Source of the DNA: Thermoplasmata archaeon
GTDB taxonomy: Archaea; Thermoplasmatota; Thermoplasmata; GCA-020350865
Length of the DNA: 5,212 nucleotides
Direction: 5' to 3'
NCBI GenBank assembly: GCA_020350865.1
Contig: CP070726.1
Span: forward strand, 1,052,760 to 1,057,971
The notes beneath the pieces are model-generated. The model made no database searches. It was not told the origin of the DNA and saw only the letters and a list, made by a program, of their open reading frames with translations. Below are positions 5,169 through 5,212 of the stretch, in pieces. The position numbers were made by a program, and so were the translations under genes. The stretch's first letter is position 1. Every line of letters starts with the position of its first letter.

Positions 5169-5191
5169 TTGATTGGATGCATTTGAATCAA
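5169..5191. promoter_or_regulatory. Imperfect dyad upstream of the TATA-like box, possible regulator site
   Basis: TTGATT (5169-5174) and its reverse complement AATCAA (5186-5191) are separated by 11 bases that contain the palindrome ATGCAT (5177-5182). The dyad centre is about 20 bp upstream of the TATA-like box, where an archaeal activator or Lrp-type regulator could bind. Only the sequence symmetry is seen; function is a guess. Confidence 0.25.
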
Positions 5192-5192
5192 T

Positions 5193-5207
5193 CCCTTTTC
5201 AGAAGGG
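5193..5207. other. Small inverted repeat near the right edge
   Basis: CCCTT and AAGGG form a five-base-pair stem with a five-base loop. No T-run follows on the minus strand, so it is not a convincing terminator. Its context is cut off by the window edge. Confidence 0.2.
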
Positions 5208-5212
5208 CCTCA

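Noticed and set aside
3626..5186. + strand open frames opposite the SDR and acyltransferase genes
   Set aside because: They lie antisense to two clearly conserved enzymes and have no independent support.

Overview
The window reads as archaeal DNA. Every gene lies on the minus strand, so transcription runs from right to left. TATA-like boxes with purine-rich or A-rich upstream flanks sit at archaeal spacing ahead of two genes, Shine-Dalgarno sites are strong, and one gene starts with TTG. The surface protein combines domains (glycosidase-type propeller, beta-sandwich, FN3, acidic Ca2+ repeats, long coiled coil, many N-glycosylation sequons) of a kind seen in Euryarchaeota. Thermoplasmatota-like lineages are my best guess, but this rests on remembered protein style and not on a marker gene.

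Right part (about 5212 to 2416): a short promoter region is followed by three tightly packed genes. They encode a left-handed beta-helix (hexapeptide) acyltransferase, an extended SDR nucleotide-sugar epimerase/reductase, and a DegT/DnrJ/EryC1-type PLP sugar aminotransferase. The gaps are 23 nt and 0 nt, and the last two genes are probably translationally coupled. Ketone formation or reduction, amination and N-acylation together are the usual toolkit for an acylated amino sugar on a nucleotide carrier. No 4,6-dehydratase, nucleotidyltransferase or glycosyltransferase is present, so the pathway must extend upstream of the window or elsewhere.

Left part (2354 to beyond base 1): after a 61-nt gap with its own TATA-like box and a strong AGGAGG comes a large exported protein. 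It is open for 784 codons and runs off the left edge. It has an N-terminal signal/anchor, five 57-residue propeller blades, a beta-sandwich, an FN3-like domain, a Ca2+-binding acidic segment and a long coiled-coil stalk. The stalk follows an unbroken 11-residue (hendecad) pattern for about 100 residues and then changes to heptads. I counted 24 N-X-S/T sequons by hand.

Working hypothesis (inference): the three enzymes make an acylated amino sugar for a surface glycan, and the large protein is a stalked, heavily N-glycosylated surface protein that may carry or bind such glycans. I found no RNA genes, CRISPR arrays, insertion sequences or origins. No gene-free stretch exceeds 100 bases.
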